Positions 1 through 11,427 of a DNA stretch of 64,000 nucleotides are shown here, piece after piece. Within the stretch, counting starts at the first letter, position 1; each line of letters opens with the position of its first letter. The notes beneath the pieces were generated by a model. The model worked only from the letters and a program-made list of their open reading frames with translations. It was not told the origin of the DNA and did not search any database. The stretch is from Desmodus rotundus (taxonomy: Eukaryota > Chordata > Mammalia > Chiroptera > Phyllostomidae), in assembly GCF_022682495.2 (NCBI RefSeq), contig NC_071399.1, positions 12,009,342-12,073,341 on the forward strand, in the 5' to 3' direction. A program made the translations under genes and the position numbers.

Positions 1-100
1 AGAGAATCGGCTTAAAGAATTTTACACCGAGGAGTGTGAGAAGCTTCAGAACATTTATGTTGAAGAAGCAGAGAAGTACAAAACTCAACTGCAAGAGCAG
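1..100 (+). CDS. MTUS1: MTUS1 coding exon (window exon 1, 5' partial)
   Basis: The reading frame starts at base 2 and gives 33 codons, including [13 protein letters not shown] and KTQLQEQ. The exon ends in phase 0 at a GT donor (gtctgt) at 101. Its upstream part is cut by the window edge. Confidence 0.93.
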
Positions 101-3100
101 GTCTGTGCTTCGGGAGCCTGAGCATGTTTTTGGCTGTTTATTTGAGTTTTAATTGTTCTTTGATGATCCACTTCCTTTTGTGAACTTCTCTTTGTTGAAC
201 ATCCCTTGCAGAACTTTTTTTTTAAGTTAAAAAATGACAAGGGTTTCTTAATTTTTTTCTTATGATTAAAGCAATGTACCAGTGTTGAGCAAAAGGGAAG
301 GAAAGAGATAAAATTAAAAACAACCCTTTTTCTTATTACCTACAAATGATCCCTTCGCGAGCATTCTGATGTTGTGCTATTGAGCCATTGGTTTGAATTT
401 CTTCTACTTTCTAAAAATGGCACTTACTTAATAGCCCCATTTTTCACTTAATTGTATACCATACGCTGCACTTTCATTTCCTTGTTCCCTTTTAAAATCG
501 ATTTTTCACTTAGCAAATATTGGAGTGCCTGCTACATGCCGTGTGTTAGGGACTCAAGGTGTATAGGCCAACATGACAGGTGAGGATCTTCTGTGGTCCT
601 GTCACCGGGAAGCATGTCCTCATTCCTTGTGACGTCAGCCATTTCCACCGGCGAGCCCTGTGTGTTGGTGACCCTGAGTGGGGACGGAGTGGAGACCTGG
701 GAGTGGCAAATGCAAGCGGGGCTGGTCTGTACGCGGTAGTCCTTCAACTTGGATGCAAGCTTAGATGTCAAGTTTCCTGATGCTGCTGCTAACTGTTCAC
801 TTTAGGACTTTGGATTTTGCTGGTAAAAACTGTTGTTTTGTTGTGTTTTTTCTTATAGTTTGACAACTTAAAAGCTGCCCATGAAACCTCTAAGTTGGAA
901 ATTGAAGCTAGCCACTCAGATGAAATAAAATTACTAAAGAAGGTCTATGAAACCTCCCTTTCAGGCAAGAATGCTTTTGTCCATGTAAATAGAATAAGAT
1001 CTAATGGAACAGCATGATGTGTTTTAAAAGGGAAATGATTCATAACTTCCCCCTCCAGAGAACACCCTGTGGCATTCAGTTCGGAGTGTTTTGGTTTCTT
1101 TTTGCATTGTTCATTGTTAGCCGATGTCCTTTCCCCTAAGGATGCAAATAATAGTTTTTATAAACGACAGCACATCAGGAAGTAGGCAAAATTTTAATGA
1201 ACTTGAAGGCCTTTTAGGAAAGTTGTGCTCTACCACCGTAGGCCCCGGGAAGCGGAGGTGCTAGTTTGTATCTCGGCCAGGGCATGGGAGCCCTACTAAG
1301 CGCTCTTGCTCACCAACACACTCACACACCCACACTGCTGTGAAGAACAAGACGGCGCTTGTCGAATACAGACAGACTCGTTTTTATTACATCATCACAA
1401 TTGGAAGGGTGGAAGCCGAAGGAAAAGAATAAGAAGCCATTTCTTGCAGAACATAGTTGGCCGTGTAGCTGAAATTGCCACACTAAACTCACTGTATCCC
1501 ACAGAGGAGCGTGTGGACGGGTGGTAAGAGCTGGCTGTGCAACCTTGGGCAAAGGCCTTTCTCATCAGAAAGTAGAGTTGTTGTGTGAAGTCCAAGGTGA
1601 CAACATGTAAAAGTGACTGGCCGAGGGTAGACATTTAGTAAATGGTGTTTTTCTTCCTTCTTGCTAGAAATGGGTTTACGTTTAAATTTCTGTTTGGAAC
1701 ACGCATTCCTGAAATGCAAGTGGAAATCCCAGGAGCGCCAGACTGGGCGTCTGCAGGCCAGGGGGTGAGGCCGCCCCTGGAGGTCTGCCTGTGTTTCCCA
1801 CGTGCTCTTGGCCTCCGTGGGCCTTCGCGTTCACAGCAATGAAATGGGAAAATATGCCTTACTCACCTCATAGGGCGAGTCTGAGAATAGCTTAGTTTGA
1901 ATAAAAGCATCATACAAATAAAAAGTAACAGTCGTATCATTTCATCATCAACAATTACATCTCTGTGCTTGAACGACAGAATACAGTGATCTCATAGGAT
2001 GTTAAAAAATATCACTTCTTTCCAGAAATCAAGAAAAGCCATGAATTAGAAAAGAAATCACTTGAGGATTTGCTTTCTGAGAAGCAAGAATCCCTAGAGG
2101 TGGGTAAATCTCAATACTAAAAAAGAAATCATTGTTCTTGAGGTTTGTATGGTTTTGGTACATTTCTGTGTGCATTTGGCTATGTTTCTGGTGTCTGCTG
2201 TTGACTTACGTTCCACATTTCATTTTTTATGTTTCAGAAACAAATCAATGATCTGAAGAGTGAAAATGAGGCTTTAAATGAAAAGCTGAAATCAGAAGAA
2301 CAAAAAAGAATCTCAAGAGAGAAAGCAAATTCAGTAAGTTGTGTCTGATCCCTCCATCACTACTGAGCTTTCCTTCTCCTCAGCTACTCTGTAAAGTCCA
2401 CTAGCGTTCAGTAGCTGGAGAAACGGCGTGCATTTGGAATCCTTTTCAGTCTTGCAGTCTGCTCCTGAAACTGTGTTGAACGGCTTCTTTGTTTAGTGGT
2501 GTCTTCTTTAAATCCTAAAAGCTGACATGCAGATGGAACCCAATATATGTCGCTAGTGGTCTCATCTAATACCTACAGGAAGACAAGAGAACTATTGAAG
2601 TCTTCACTTTTTTTTTGTTTGCTAACTGCTCTGTTGAGACACCTTTTAAAATGTATAATTCAGTGTTTTTTAGTAGGTTGACAAAGTTGTGTGTTGGTCG
2701 CCAGGATCTAATCCCAGAACATTTTGGTCACTCCACAAGAACCTTGTACTCACTCTAGCAGTCACCCCCGTTTCCACGCAGCCCCAGCCCTAGCAGGCCA
2801 CCAGGCTACTTTCCATCTCTGTGGGTTCGCCTCCTTTGGACACTTCCTACAAACGGCATCATGCGTGTGTGGCCTGTTGTGTCCGGCTTCTCCCATTTAG
2901 CAATGTTCATGGGTATTACAGCATGCGTAGGTACTTCCTGCCTTTTGTTGGCCGAAGAGTATTTCATTGTGTGGATCGTTTCTCCCTTTTGAAAAGTACG
3001 GATTTCTCTTGTAAAGTCAACTTTCTCCTGTAACTCATATCCTTACTCCCCTGCCCCACTCCTTTGTTTGAGAAAAAAAATTTCCTGCTTATGTTTTGAG

Positions 3101-6100
3101 TACTTACCATTCCATACCTCAGGGCCCTGAGACAGCAGAAGCAAAGCTTATTTGCTACTTAAAATCTGTTGCCAGCTCATGAAGTACCTGTGTGGGGTGA
3201 GCTCTTTACCGATGACAGTCCCCGAGACATCTCAATACAGTTAGATGAAGTCATATTCAATGGCACTTCAAAGCTATTTATTCTGGAAGATTCTTAGAAA
3301 AAAGAGTGGTTTCAAAAAAAAAAAATCTAGACTTAACCTGCAGGAGGTAAACCTTCCTAATGGTTTGGGTTAGAGATTTTCAAGCGCTTCCTGGGGAGGC
3401 AGAGGCTTTTGAAAAACTGAGGACACAGCCTGAGGGAAGCAGGAATGTCCACGCTGCCCCCTCAGGCTGGGCCTGCGAGGGTGTGGGAGGGAGAACACCT
3501 CAGGGAGGGGGTGGGTGGGATGTATGGGGTGGGGGTAACCGTGCTGCCGGTGCTGTGGTTTTAAAAATTGAAAGACTAAGTGATGCTGTTTCTTTTTTAA
3601 GAAAACGAAATAGGATTTGCTATCTTTAGGGTTAAAAAACAATCATATGTAAAAGGATAACAGATATGAAACATCAGAAATGTTCGGGAGGACCCTGGAG
3701 TTGAAGTCGCTGCCCCGGCACTTTCCGGCTCCGATGTGCTCCCTGAGCAGGGCCTTGGAGCCGTGGACCTTGTCTCTCCTGTTGTGCAGTGAGGGGTGTG
3801 ATTAATGGTCCCCAAGGGCCCACTCCCCGATTCTCCCTGAGGATTGGTCCAGAGCATTGGCGCAGGAGGGTAGTTTTGATGATCTAAGCCACTGATTCTT
3901 GTCTAAGAAATTCTCTCATTGAGCATCTGATCAATAGATCATCTGCTGTCTATTTGTGTCATACACTCTGGACGGTTCACTTGAATTTCCGTAATAAAGC
4001 AAGGAGTTGGGGGATCTGCCCCGGAGTCGCTCCCCTTATGCAGTGCTTATTTCTGATAGACTTTTAGTAGTACTTGTGCTTCATGCCATGGAGGTGTTGG
4101 GGTGTCACAAAATAAAAGGTTAGGGTGTTACAGCTGCCCTAGAAGGATGGCCAGGCCAACACAGTCCCATCATGATAAAAATCCAAAGGACACAGGACAT
4201 TATTGTTGTTTCGGTTGTTTTCCAGACACCCCTACATACGGTCCTGCCTTTTCGTTCCTGAGCAGTTACTGACTTTAGTGAGGGAGAACTGCTGTTCCCT
4301 TTCCTCCCTCCAAACACCAGTAATGGACTTGGACTTGCCTGATTTCTAGTCAGCGTTCTGTTTTGTATTGTTAAGCGATAGTTTTTCTCCTATGTCCAGT
4401 AAGACATTTGGTGCTACCAGTCATTTCTCCACATTAAGTTACTGATAAATGAATGAAACACTTGTTTTCAGATATGAAATGTTCTATTTCATTCTTATAA
4501 CCAGTGACTTAGAGATTGAAGTTATCCTAACCCTTCTTCTTACCTCTTTTCTTTGAAGCTACTGTACGAAGGTAGAAGTTTCTTGCCACTTTATCTGATT
4601 TCTAAGTCTAAGCAAAGATTGTTTATATGAAGGATAAGAACGGTGTGGTTGTATTTAAGGATCAGTCAGAGCTATGTTCTGCCGTGTCTCTCCCAGAAAA
4701 ACCCTCAGATCATGTATCTGGAGCAAGAGCTGGAGAGCCTGAAAGCTGTGTTGGAGATCAAGAACGAGAAGCTGCACCAGCAGGATGTAAAGTTGATGAA
4801 AATGGAGAAACTGGTAGGTCCCCTTCAGAGCCTCCCCAGAGAGAACCGTGTCGGTGAAACGCACTGGGCTCTGAGCTGCAACTGTGGGGCGGTTGTAACT
4901 GCTCCTGCGGGTTGTTCGAAAACTTCACAGATGGTAAAACAGGGTCCATTTTCTTTTCTGTGATTGTTCAAGGCTCAGTCATTGCTGCCTTCAGGAACTT
5001 TTTTCCCCCCGCCAAGGAACATGTAAAGCAGCATGGGGTCCTCGGGAAACCACAGCAGACAAGTCAGGCTCCCAATTCAGTGGTCAATGAATCTTCACCT
5101 GCATTGGAAGATTTTTTAAATAATGTAAAAGCAGTACTTCAACCTACCACCAACTCTGGGCAGGTTTCGTATGCCCCAAACAGTTAGATTTGTGAGCAAT
5201 TTACTCTTGCTATCTAAGTTCTTCATCCTGCTTCTTGGGAATTAGAACGTGGTAAAAGAACTGTGCTTTCATAAAATCCAGTTGTGTAAACTGCACACAT
5301 TATGGAAAATGTGAATGGAGTCCAGTTTGCAGCTCTAGGACCGAGAACTGATGTCAGCCTGTGACGAGTGTATCCAGAACTTGGTGTTTGAGCAAGGTGC
5401 CCCGGGTTCCGTGGGAGCCTGGGCCGACCCTGGGGGGCAGCTGCTCCAGCCAGGAGTCTCGTAGGTGGGCAAGGGCCCGGCAAGGCAGCCTCAGTGACCC
5501 CGGCCACTGCCCTACTCGGCCTGCTGCACCGCTTGTCTCTCCTCCCAATTCTAAGTGACCGATTGTTGTGTAAGTGCCTCATTCACACCCAGGCCAGCCC
5601 TGGACAATAGGGCGCATGGAGTCACTCTTTGTTTGCTTTCTTGTTCATTTGGGTTTTGGTGTTTGGTTTGCTTTTCTTCTAGAGACTACTTACTGCCTGT
5701 CTATTGAGGGAGGTAAGGACTAAGCTGCCACGTGACTAGATGGGCACTCTGAATTACCAGGAAAGTCTGACTTTTAAAGGAAGGAAAAGAACTCATGGTT
5801 TGTTAATGGGCCCAACCTGGTACATATACCGCTTCCTGCCAAGGGTTATTCAGTGCTATGAAGTCTGGCAGTCAGCGATGACGCGGACGATCCTGTTAAT
5901 ATTAATTGGTGGCCCCATGTGGCTTTCATGCCTCACAGTTTTTCAGACTATCCTGTGCAGTAAGAACAGGCTCTGCGGTAAAATTACCAACACGTTTTAA
6001 TTGGTGTTGGTTCCTAAACATTCCTGTGTCTTGCCGAGGCGCAGAGCTATCACGATATTAGGCAGCGCTGCACGGTGTACGTGCAGAAGAACGGGTTGGA

Positions 6101-8207
6101 ATGATGACGGGGAAACCCACTGTTACCTATTTATGTGCAAACTTCAGGTCTCTGGAAAATAAGACACCTGGAAAGCAGAGAGGCTTTCTCAGTATGAACG
6201 CTTCGGCATGGAAACACTGCCGCCAGTTAGCTCTGCGTCATCTGCAGGGCTGGTGTCCTCCTCCGTGCCACGAGGGCCGGATGGGAGACAGTTTTGAGGC
6301 CAGTCACCGCCTTGTCTTTGATTGCAGGTTTCCCCCACTCGTGTTTTACCTTGAATTCCTTTATAATTACTGGAAATTCCAACGCCCACTTTTTCTCACA
6401 TTCTAGTCTCATTTTTTAGAGAGCTATTTCCTGACTTATCCTGAGCATTTTCTGGATACTATGTTGCAGAACAATAGGATCCCCACTCAGAGCCATGATC
6501 AAAGTGGATTAGTCACAGAGGACAGCGAATGACAGGGACTTAGAATTAATTAAGCTGTGATGTCGCCTCCTAAGCAAATAATAAACTCTTCCCTTTAGAA
6601 AGTGAGCTGGGATGGAAGCAACTGTTCACATTAACTGATTAAATGTCTTCTGGGAGTTAACCCTTGAACCTCACCACTGATCAGTTTGTTTTCCTCGAGA
6701 GTTTAGCCTGGGCAGGCCCGCAGGAGAGCCAAGTACCTTCAGTGGCACCAAGGACGGAGGCTTTCCGTCCTGTCGTCCCTCTCACTGGACGCTCTACGGA
6801 GCTTTGGGAATTGCTGCTTTGTGTGGCCACTGAGAGGGACACGCTGAGGAGGAACCGGGAGACCACGTTTAAGGCCATGTCGAACATCGCCCCAAACTGC
6901 GACTTGTTGGCCTTTTGGGTGTTCATCCAGTGTGGGGATTTTTTATTTTATTTTATGTTTTTCAAAATGGGCCATAACAAGCTCTGGTGCCCTTGATAAA
7001 GGCAGACCTCTGTCTAGCTGCTGCTTTTGTTTTTCCACCTTGAACCTGAGAGGCACAGCCCCAGAGTTGCCCAGGTCAGGCAGCACAGCAGTTCTTGGGC
7101 GACTTCTATAGCATGTGACCTGGGACAACTCAGCTGCCCCTACATGCTCTGTTCTGCTTTAGATTCTGTTTTGCCACGAGTCTGTGTATAGATGTTTCCA
7201 TATACAATTAAACTTTCCTTAATTAGATCTCTCCAAAGTGCACTCAAGACAGGAAGGTGTCTTAGGAAAGGAGGGGCTTCATTTACCTACTTGTAGTGTG
7301 TAATCGTTTGCATTCTTATTTATACCAAGGTGGACAACAACACAGCACTGGTGGACAAACTGAAGCGATTTCAGCAGGAGAATGAGGAATTAAAAGCTCG
7401 GATAGACAAGCACATTGCAATTTCAAGGTAAATAGAAAAGGCCCTGCTTTTCTGATCTCCTCCCCTTATCTTCTGCATTTAGTGTCAGCCAGGTGCCTCC
7501 TTGAAATGGGATCAGAGAGGGTGGTGAAACAGGGGCCGGTTTCTGGCTGGAGAATGTGATGGCAGCACCTCATGCTTTTACCACACGGGCCTGGACTAAA
7601 CCCTGAGACCCAAGCAGGCCAGCCTTCCCCCCAGAGCCCCTGGCTTATTGTTGCTGCGAATGCTTTCAGAGAATGAGCATCACAGGACCCAATAGAGAAC
7701 AGCCCCAAACATAGGACAGTCATGAGACATGCAGATTACCTGTGGGAGCGTCACTGAGCCTCCTGTGAATTGCCCCAAAGTGCAGCTCTCTCTCGGGCAG
7801 CAGCTCCCACGTCATGGGTTTCTCAGCGAGCCCAATGCCCATGCCAGTAGCTCTGCAGAACTACCTCTTAATTTTCCAAATGGGTCGTTTTTCTGGACTC
7901 TCAAATTAAAATGGTAAGGAAAATTTGTTCCAAGTCCATTTGTTTTAGAAACGTGGATCTACGTGGTTTCTGGCTCTTTTTTTTGTCTCCAAGGCAACTT
8001 ACCACAGAGCAGGCCACCCTGCAGGAATGGTTGGAGAAGGAGTCGAAAGTCAACAAGCGACTGTCCATGGAGAATGAGGAGCTGCTGTGGAAACTGCACA
8101 ACGGGGACCTGTGCAGCTCCGACAGGTCCCCCACGTCCTCTGCCATCCCCTTCCAGTCCCCAAGGAATTCGGGCTCCTTCCCCAGCCCCAGCGTTTCGCC
8201 CAGATGA
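1..8207 (+). CDS. MTUS1: MTUS1 (ATIP) C-terminal part: seven coding exons, 5' end outside window
   Basis: Microtubule-associated scaffold protein 1, the AT2 angiotensin receptor-interacting protein. Seven exons (1-100, 859-964, 2026-2099, 2238-2333, 4697-4813, 7330-7427, 7994-8207) join in one frame to 804 nt, giving 267 residues plus TGA. The product is almost entirely charged coiled coil (Glu/Lys/Leu-rich, with blocks such as [28 protein letters not shown] and [12 protein letters not shown]). It ends in a Ser/Pro-rich tail with [20 protein letters not shown] and SPR. I recognise this as the MTUS1 C-terminus from memory of the human protein. In the family this region is shared by the long ATIP3 and short ATIP1 isoforms and mediates dimerisation and receptor-tail binding, while the microtubule-binding region lies further upstream, outside this window. 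Intron 2 uses a GC donor. The gene converges on PDGFRL. The identity is close to certain; isoform use cannot be told here. Confidence 0.96.
859..964 (+). CDS. MTUS1: MTUS1 coding exon 2 of window, with GC splice donor
   Basis: The acceptor is tcttatag ending at 858. The exon encodes [18 protein letters not shown] and continues to a Ser codon plus one G. The donor is CAG|GCAAGA, that is GC rather than GT. Phase 1 here joins to the AA at 2026 to make the expected Glu. The nearest GT (985) would shift the next exon into an early stop, so the GC donor is the only frame-preserving choice seen. Confidence 0.9.
2026..2099 (+). CDS. MTUS1: MTUS1 coding exon 3 of window
   Basis: The acceptor is cttctttccag and the donor gtgggt. 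The exon encodes [20 protein letters not shown] followed by ESLE, with its first codon completed from the previous exon. It is 74 nt long and ends in phase 0. The coiled-coil pattern continues. Confidence 0.93.
2238..2333 (+). CDS. MTUS1: MTUS1 coding exon 4 of window
   Basis: The acceptor is ttatgtttcag and the donor gtaagt. The exon is exactly 32 codons, [18 protein letters not shown] and onward. It lies only 138 nt after the previous exon. Confidence 0.94.
2630..2990 (-). mobile_element. Old LINE-1 3'-region fragment, antisense, in MTUS1 intron
   Basis: The text resembles the antisense of the end of L1M-type elements: aatgtataattcagtg, then agaacattttggtcactcc, then ctactttccatctctgtgg, then tatttcattgtgtgg. 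It is diverged and carries no open frame. I recognise the family but cannot assign the subfamily. Confidence 0.7.
4697..4813 (+). CDS. MTUS1: MTUS1 coding exon 5 of window
   Basis: The acceptor is tctctcccag and the donor gtaggt. The exon is 39 codons, starting [20 protein letters not shown] and ending MKMEKL. It is in phase 0 at both ends, so skipping it would keep the frame. Confidence 0.95.
7330..7427 (+). CDS. MTUS1: MTUS1 coding exon 6 of window
   Basis: The acceptor is tataccaag, a weak pyrimidine tract. The exon starts [20 protein letters not shown]. It ends AG|gtaaat in phase 2, and the split Arg is completed at 7994. Confidence 0.94.
7994..8207 (+). CDS. MTUS1: MTUS1 last coding exon and stop
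   Basis: A strong acceptor (T-rich tract, then gtctccaag) precedes [21 protein letters not shown] coiled-coil end and the Ser/Pro-rich tail follow, finishing SPR and TGA at 8205-8207. The tail has several SP and TP-like sites (SPTSS, SPRNS, SPSVS) that could be targets of proline-directed kinases; that is inference. Confidence 0.96.
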
Positions 8208-8593
8208 CGCTGCTGAAAGTGGGGAGACTGTCTGAGAGCACTGTCACAGGTGTGCAGTGCTGACCCCGACCGTGGTCATGGGATCAAGAGCCACATGAGC
8301 TGACGTGTTATTACCGCACTAGAACTGGAAAGCCTCGACCCCCGGCATCTGCTTCTTGTGAGACTGGAGCTGTGGGGGGGGTGACACGCGACTCTCTGGC
8401 CAGGAGACTCATCCCCAAATGATTTCGGAATCGATCTGCACGGACACACGCACAACGCACTTAAAGAACATTGCCTTCTTCATGTACGCATAGGGGGAAA
8501 ACTCTCAGGGGCCTCTTCAGCTAAAGATTTGTAACCTTTATAATGTCCTTCATCAAAGGCACCTTCTTGTGATTTTTATCTGGGGGATGTGTG

Positions 8594-8599
8594 AATAAA
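8594..8599 (+). terminator. MTUS1: Proximal poly(A) signal candidate of MTUS1
   Basis: AATAAA is followed within 35 nt by a G/T-rich element (gtgggtgtc ... gtcctgtgtctg), the usual layout of a cleavage site. Use of this site would give a 3'UTR of about 0.4 kb. Confidence 0.6.
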
Positions 8600-10253
8600 G
8601 TGGGTGTCGCGGAGTGTCCTGTGTCTGATGCTGCCTCCTTCGTTGTGTACTGAAAGTTAAAAGCTGAATATTTCTGCATATGTACTAATCAGATAAGTCA
8701 ATGTAAGCATTTCTGCAAAAAGCCATAGAAGAAAGAGCAATAGTTGCTTGAATGATGACTCTGTACCACCCACTCCACTCTGCCCTCTGACGCCGGGGGC
8801 AAAGGGCAGGGAGGGAAGAGCTTCGACTTGTCCTTTGTCTGGGCAGCCTGGGTGTCCTTTTGAAGTATCCTGGCATTCGTTCAGTGTTCAGCCATGTCAG
8901 TTAAAACTAACTAGGTTATTTTTCTGTAGATTTTTAACTTTCCCACGTGAACCTAACATTTTACTATGATCCATTTTCTCAGGCTACGAGCAAATGCAAA
9001 ACCCTAATTTTTCTAAGATTCTGTGTGAAGAGAAGGGGCAGCAGCAGTGACTGCTTCTGCCTCATGTCCACCTTAACCTGCGCTGTCCTGTGATGTAGAA
9101 ACTGTCATCTTCTCTCAGTACCCTCATTTCCGCCCCCTCCTGCCTCCCCCAGCCAGAGCCACAAAAGCTAACCTTCTACCTCCTCCCCATTTCTCTCTGG
9201 GACAAGGATAATGGAAAATGTTTTTCCAGAACCAGCTCATCCTCACGGTGCTGAAACCACTTTCCAAAGAAACCACAGCCTGGATCTGATGGTGCAAGTT
9301 TTGGAAAACCCTAGCGGGAATAAAGAACAAGTCATTGGCTAGCAGAACTCAGAAAGGTAGTGCTTATCAATGAATAGGAGTACCTTGATTAAACCAATGA
9401 TGCAGCATTTAGTAGAAGATAATGCTAAGGTTCCATGTGCCCTTTGAGGAATCCTTCTGTCTTTGGGAAGGTGGAATGGCCAGCTGACAAGTAGAAAACG
9501 TGGCTTATATTGTAGAACTCTCCTCCAGACTGCATTTCTGTTTCTTTTCCAAACTTGACCTATTCCCTCCTGCAATTCTAATACTTTGAGGGAGGTGGAA
9601 GGAGGAACTGTGGCATTTCCCCCTCTCCTGCATGTGTCAGCATTGCGGTATCAGAATTTACTAATCCGCATTGCTGACGTTCGATGGCTGTGCAAATAAC
9701 CCCTAGGGTAAGAACAGACTCAGGATACTAGAGGTGGATATTTGAGTCATCATTTACCTGTACACTACGTAGCAGATTAATATTCATGATGCATGTTTTA
9801 TTTTATTCTTAGTGATTGTGTCTGAAGTCTAAACTTCAATAGTTTATTATGTATGTAACCTTCCATGTTCGCTCTGATACATAAGAACTAGGTTCACTGC
9901 CACCTTCTGAAATATCTCTTTGCCCTTTCAAGTTGTTCTCAATGTCATTAGCCAAAGTTGGATTCGCCATCTGTTCCCTCGCTTGGTAAATCTCGTGCTG
10001 TTCTCTGCCCTCCTCCGTACCGTTTAGGTGTCCGGGGAAATCAACCTTAACAATTAGTATAAAATGCCTTCAGAGAATGGGAGACAACTGGAGAGAAGGC
10101 AGGAAACAAAACAGAGAACTTGAAGGTTTTTTTCAAACCAAATGTTTCACATAGGATGCAAAATGCTGGCACGTCATGAAATAGACGGATGTGTAAAAAA
10201 ACTGTAATTATGCTCAGTTTGTAATGATGCAAAGTGTATTTTTACCTTGATTA

Positions 10254-10259
10254 AATAAA
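10254..10259 (+). terminator. MTUS1: Distal poly(A) signal candidate of MTUS1
   Basis: AATAAA sits about 2.05 kb beyond the stop, close to the 3'UTR length expected for this gene. Other signals follow at 10637 and 10723, so alternative ends are possible. Confidence 0.45.
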
Positions 10260-10919
10260 TAATGCTGGAATATTTAATATAAGAAGTGCAACCTGTGGCA
10301 TACTTCACTCTCCAACATGTTATCCAGTTAGAGCCCTTCTCGCAGCATAGGAGCTGAAATTGTATTTCCTAAGCTATTTCCCAGGAGTTTCCAGTACAAC
10401 CACAAAGTCGGCCATGGCTGAAACTTGGCTTGCAGAGCTAAACTTAGGCTAAGCTTTTCTGGTTTTTTTGAGAGCTATATATTTTGGAGAAATAACTTTT
10501 GACTGATCTTATTAATTTCTGCTCTTTAAGGTAAGAAAATGGGAACAACTATGGTGTACATATTTTTGAAGAAGCTAAAAAGAAATCTAACTGAAGTTGA
10601 ATTTTCCTTGATCTGTACACCTATTTTATGTTGAAAATTAAACTTTTAAAACCACATGCTGTATATCTCACTGAATGTACTGATCTAAAACTAGTACTTC
10701 TGAGTGCAGCAGTTTTTTTTTAAATAAAAAGCAAGTTTCTATAATTTTTTTGGAGACCTTCATATCATAGTTCATGGAGTTGAACTATATATTACTACAT
10801 TTTTAGATTCTCTTGGATTGTGGTTAAATCAAATGCAATATTAGGTATTAACCCAAACATTACTAACAAATCCTTCTGCCAACCTAAAAAAAAATGAGCA
10901 CTTAGCCCAGTTTTAAAAT

Positions 10920-11238
10920 TTTTTTACAAAAACTTGCTCATTTAATAGAAATGATTATATAAAGTTGTTTACATATATGCTTTCTTAGTATAAAAACTAG
11001 AAACGCATATACGTAGGTAAGCAATCAAAAGACATGCTTTCTGTCAGAGGAGTTAACACTTCTATTATTAGACCGGATGACTTCCTGGGGACTTGGATGT
11101 CTGGGTCTTACTCACGAGCAGGGGCTGGGGTTTGTCACTTGACATCAGCCTCTGGCAAAGCACTAGTCGAAAGAAGGCCCAAGCTGGTCGTATCCACAAA
11201 TGGGCTCTCCATCAGTTTGTTATACTTCATTTTCCCAG
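10920..11238 (-). other. PDGFRL: PDGFRL 3'UTR, probable
   Basis: About 300 nt of AT-rich sequence follows the stop and leads to ATTAAA (minus strand, 10946-10941). No canonical AATAAA was seen between the stop and about 10.75 kb, so the end is inferred. Confidence 0.5.
10941..10946 (-). terminator. PDGFRL: Variant poly(A) signal candidate of PDGFRL
   Basis: ATTAAA on the minus strand, about 295 nt past the stop, is followed by a T-rich stretch on that strand. Confidence 0.45.
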
Positions 11239-11427
11239 TCAGGAAAATTCAACAGTGGTAGCCACTGTCGTCTGTCCTCGGAGATTCTGGGCAGTGCAAA
11301 TGTAATACCCTGCGTCAATGGTCTCAAAGTCTTCAACCGTCATGACGCTCTGGGAGATTCTTGTGGTGTGTCCGAGTCCTCTGTGGATCAGCCTCCAAGT
11401 GTCTTGAATCATCACAGGCCTTTCATC
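11239..11427 (-). CDS. PDGFRL: PDGFRL last coding exon and stop
   Basis: The acceptor is gtcgttaaacag. The exon encodes residues 314-375, starting [20 protein letters not shown], with DAGYYIC at 351-357, ending TTVEFS and TGA (11241-11239). The open frame runs on upstream of the acceptor, but that part is intron; the exon 5 join fixes the start at GAT. Confidence 0.96.
   Translation of the reverse strand, partial: DERPVMIQDTWRLIHRGLGHTTRISQSVMTVEDFETIDAGYYICTAQNLRGQTTVATTVEFS

Larger units (their letters stand above)
101..7993 (+). other. MTUS1: MTUS1 introns in window
   Basis: Six introns: 101-858, 965-2025, 2100-2237, 2334-4696, 4814-7329 and 7428-7993. Apart from the LINE-1 piece at 2630-2990 I see no clear repeat or RNA gene. 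A segment near 5350-5560 is GC-richer than its surroundings but has no conserved frame. Confidence 0.75.
8208..10730 (+). other. MTUS1: MTUS1 3'UTR, probable extent
   Basis: No reading frame or repeat of note follows the stop, and the sequence becomes AT-rich. Candidate poly(A) signals are AATAAA at 8594-8599 (followed by a GT-rich stretch), AATAAA at 10254-10259, ATTAAA at 10637-10642 and AATAAA at 10723-10728. From memory, human ATIP mRNAs carry about 2 kb of 3'UTR, which favours one of the distal signals. The true end needs transcript data. Confidence 0.6.

Noticed and set aside
985..990. GT donor (gtaaat) as the end of the second MTUS1 exon
   Set aside because: It would place the next exon in a frame with a stop (TAG) after eight codons; the GC donor at 965 keeps the known protein.
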